A stretch of DNA of 7,103 nucleotides from an uncultured Bacilli bacterium (GTDB lineage: Bacteria > Bacillota_I > Bacilli_A > RF39 > UBA660). Each line of letters begins with the position of its first letter. Within the stretch, counting starts at the first letter, position 1. The notes beneath the pieces are model-generated. The model was not told the origin of the DNA. It did no database searches and saw only the letters and a program-made list of their open reading frames with translations. The translations under genes and the position numbers were made by a program. The stretch spans positions 1 through 7,103 of the forward strand of contig CAOOMX010000051.1 in the NCBI GenBank assembly GCA_948497845.1, in the 5' to 3' direction. Of this stretch, positions 6,080-7,103 are shown in pieces.

Positions 6080-7103
6080 TTAGGAAATTTGGTATGGATT
6101 AGATTGGGTACCAGTTCCTGACAAAAGTGTTACAGTTGAATTTAAATAAAAAGTAGGTCTAGAAATATACATCTCGTCATCTACAGCATACGTTTTTCCA
6201 CTATCAACGCGACCATCTGGATAGAATAAACATACTGCATTACTCCATGAAGAATCCGGTCTTATTGTCCATTCATATCTTCCTGCATAATGTAACCAGT
6301 TATTTGCTGTTATTGTAGAATCATTATACGCCAATCGTCCATCACTACAATTAAAATCCCTCATGTCAGCAGAAGACCAAGCATCTGGGTAAGCCGAAAA
6401 TAAATAATCATTTAAATACATTAATCCTACTTTTGCATTATATGTTGTAGTTATTCTGCTTTCCATGTTATACACCTCTTGAGGAAGTAGACAAGTTGCA
6501 TCTTCTATATTCAGTGAACCAACTATCCAACTAGTTGTAGCTATCTTATTACTCCATGTTGTTCCGAGCCCGCTTAAATAAGTGCCATTCAATATATTTG
6601 TATTCAACGAACTTTCTGACCATACAGCTGTTACGTACGAAGCCCAATAATAATCACCTATTGATGTATTTTTAATTAATTTTACTTGATTTCCAAATAT
6701 TCCTATTATTCTATACAAATTATTACTTGGACAAGTTGTTGCTGTTGAACCAAAACATACATAATTATTTGGGTTTGCTCCTGCATATCTGTATGAATAG
6801 TCTCCTGCTCCGTATGCTAAGGAGTCACTATGATAATATAAGGAGTCATCTAATGTATAGTTATTTTTAAAGCATGTAGACATAGTTTGTCCTGCACATG
6901 TTGCTGCTAATGTTGCAACATCTGTTGTTATGCTCTTGCTTACTACTGTTGATTCTTTTCCTCCACTATCTACTACTTTGACTCTTATACTATATGTTGT
7001 ACCACCACTCAATCCTGTAAATGTATGACTTGATGTCGTTGCACTAGTTGTCTTTGTTGTCCATGTACTACCTCCATTACTACTAAACATATACTTTGCT
7101 ATT
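6080..7103 (-). CDS. Surface-type protein with FnIII repeat and Cys-containing C-terminal domain (5' end outside window)
   Basis: The frame is open to the right edge: residues IAKY precede the ATG at 7090 and complete an FnIII strand (IAKYMFSSNGGSTW), so that ATG is internal and the gene starts outside the window. Numbering from it: the end of a fibronectin type III domain at about 1-57 (LSGGTTYSIRVKVVDSGG); a linker; then a C-terminal domain at about 65-336 rich in Tyr, Trp, Ser, Thr and Asn. Landmarks are NLYRIIGIFGNQVKLIKN (124-141), SSLNTNILNGTYL, a KVGLMYLNDY strand, NNWLHYAGRYEWTIRPDS (263-280), RPTFYLNS (311-318) and the end GTGTQSNPYQIS. Seven cysteines (65, 73, 112, 120, 200, 248, 287) could form extracellular disulfides. 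The architecture resembles large secreted or cell-wall proteins of uncultured Bacillota; the C-terminal domain is reminiscent of DUF6273, from memory. Signal peptide and any anchor would be outside the window; none is at the C-terminus. An adhesion or binding role is inferred only. Confidence 0.75.
   Translation of the reverse strand, partial: IAKYMFSSNGGSTWTTKTTSATTSSHTFTGLSGGTTYSIRVKVVDSGGKESTVVSKSITTDVATLAATCAGQTMSTCFKNNYTLDDSLYYHSDSLAYGAGDYSYRYAGANPNNYVCFGSTATTCPSNNLYRIIGIFGNQVKLIKNTSIGDYYWASYVTAVWSESSLNTNILNGTYLSGLGTTWSNKIATTSWIVGSLNIEDATCLLPQEVYNMESRITTTYNAKVGLMYLNDYLFSAYPDAWSSADMRDFNCSDGRLAYNDSTITANNWLHYAGRYEWTIRPDSSWSNAVCLFYPDGRVDSGKTYAVDDEMYISRPTFYLNSTVTLLSGTGTQSNPYQIS

Noticed and set aside
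6080..7103. Target of a diversity-generating retroelement (variable lectin-like C-terminus)
   Set aside because: No reverse transcriptase, no template repeat and no adenine-biased variable repeat are visible in the window; the resemblance rests only on being a surface C-terminal domain.

Overview
The window is strongly AT-rich. The coding regions carry AT-biased codons, purine-rich Shine-Dalgarno sites (an AAGGAGG before the clp gene), simple hairpin-plus-T-run terminators and tRNA genes with encoded CCA ends. Trp is written TGG and all complete genes end in TAA, so nothing points to a TGA=Trp code. Together with a PMCA-like calcium pump, a ClpC-like ATPase and a Ser/Thr/Tyr-rich FnIII surface protein, this suggests a low-GC Bacillota lineage, plausibly an uncultured gut Bacilli-type organism. 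The taxon is inference.

Layout, left to right. (1) Bases 1-618 (+) hold the C-terminal ~205 residues of a gene entering from the left edge. I recognise it as an MvaI/BcnI-type restriction endonuclease from the PDF-x2-IEIK active-site block and the C-terminal HGTAF motif. (2) Bases 638-674 (+) hold a degenerate tRNA-Pro-like fragment, in inverted orientation to the intact tRNA-Pro just beside it. (3) Bases 692-967 (-) form a tRNA-Arg(ACG) / tRNA-Pro(TGG) transcription unit with a near-consensus promoter and a clean terminator. (4) Bases 1015-3600 (-) encode a complete P2-type cation (probably Ca2+) ATPase. (5) Bases 3659-5788 (-) encode a compact ClpC-like Hsp100 ATPase upstream of the pump, separated from it by 58 bp and an intrinsic terminator that overlaps the clp stop codon. 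(6) Bases 5789-6079 are intergenic, with a possible clp promoter and a strong terminator for the gene to the right. (7) From 6080 to the right edge (-) lies the C-terminal part of a surface-type protein with an FnIII repeat and a Cys-containing C-terminal domain.

The genes do not form one obvious pathway. The clp gene and the pump are co-oriented and could share some read-through transcription, which would fit a stress/homeostasis pairing, but the terminator between them argues for largely separate control. The restriction gene converges on the tRNA unit, and the tRNA-Pro relic between them is a possible scar of insertion or rearrangement at a tRNA locus. I see no CRISPR array, transposase, integrase or complete new defence system. 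The most notable points are the restriction endonuclease fragment whose partner methylase is out of view, the inverted tRNA-Pro relic, and the shortened ClpC-like ATPase that keeps its ClpP-docking tripeptide.
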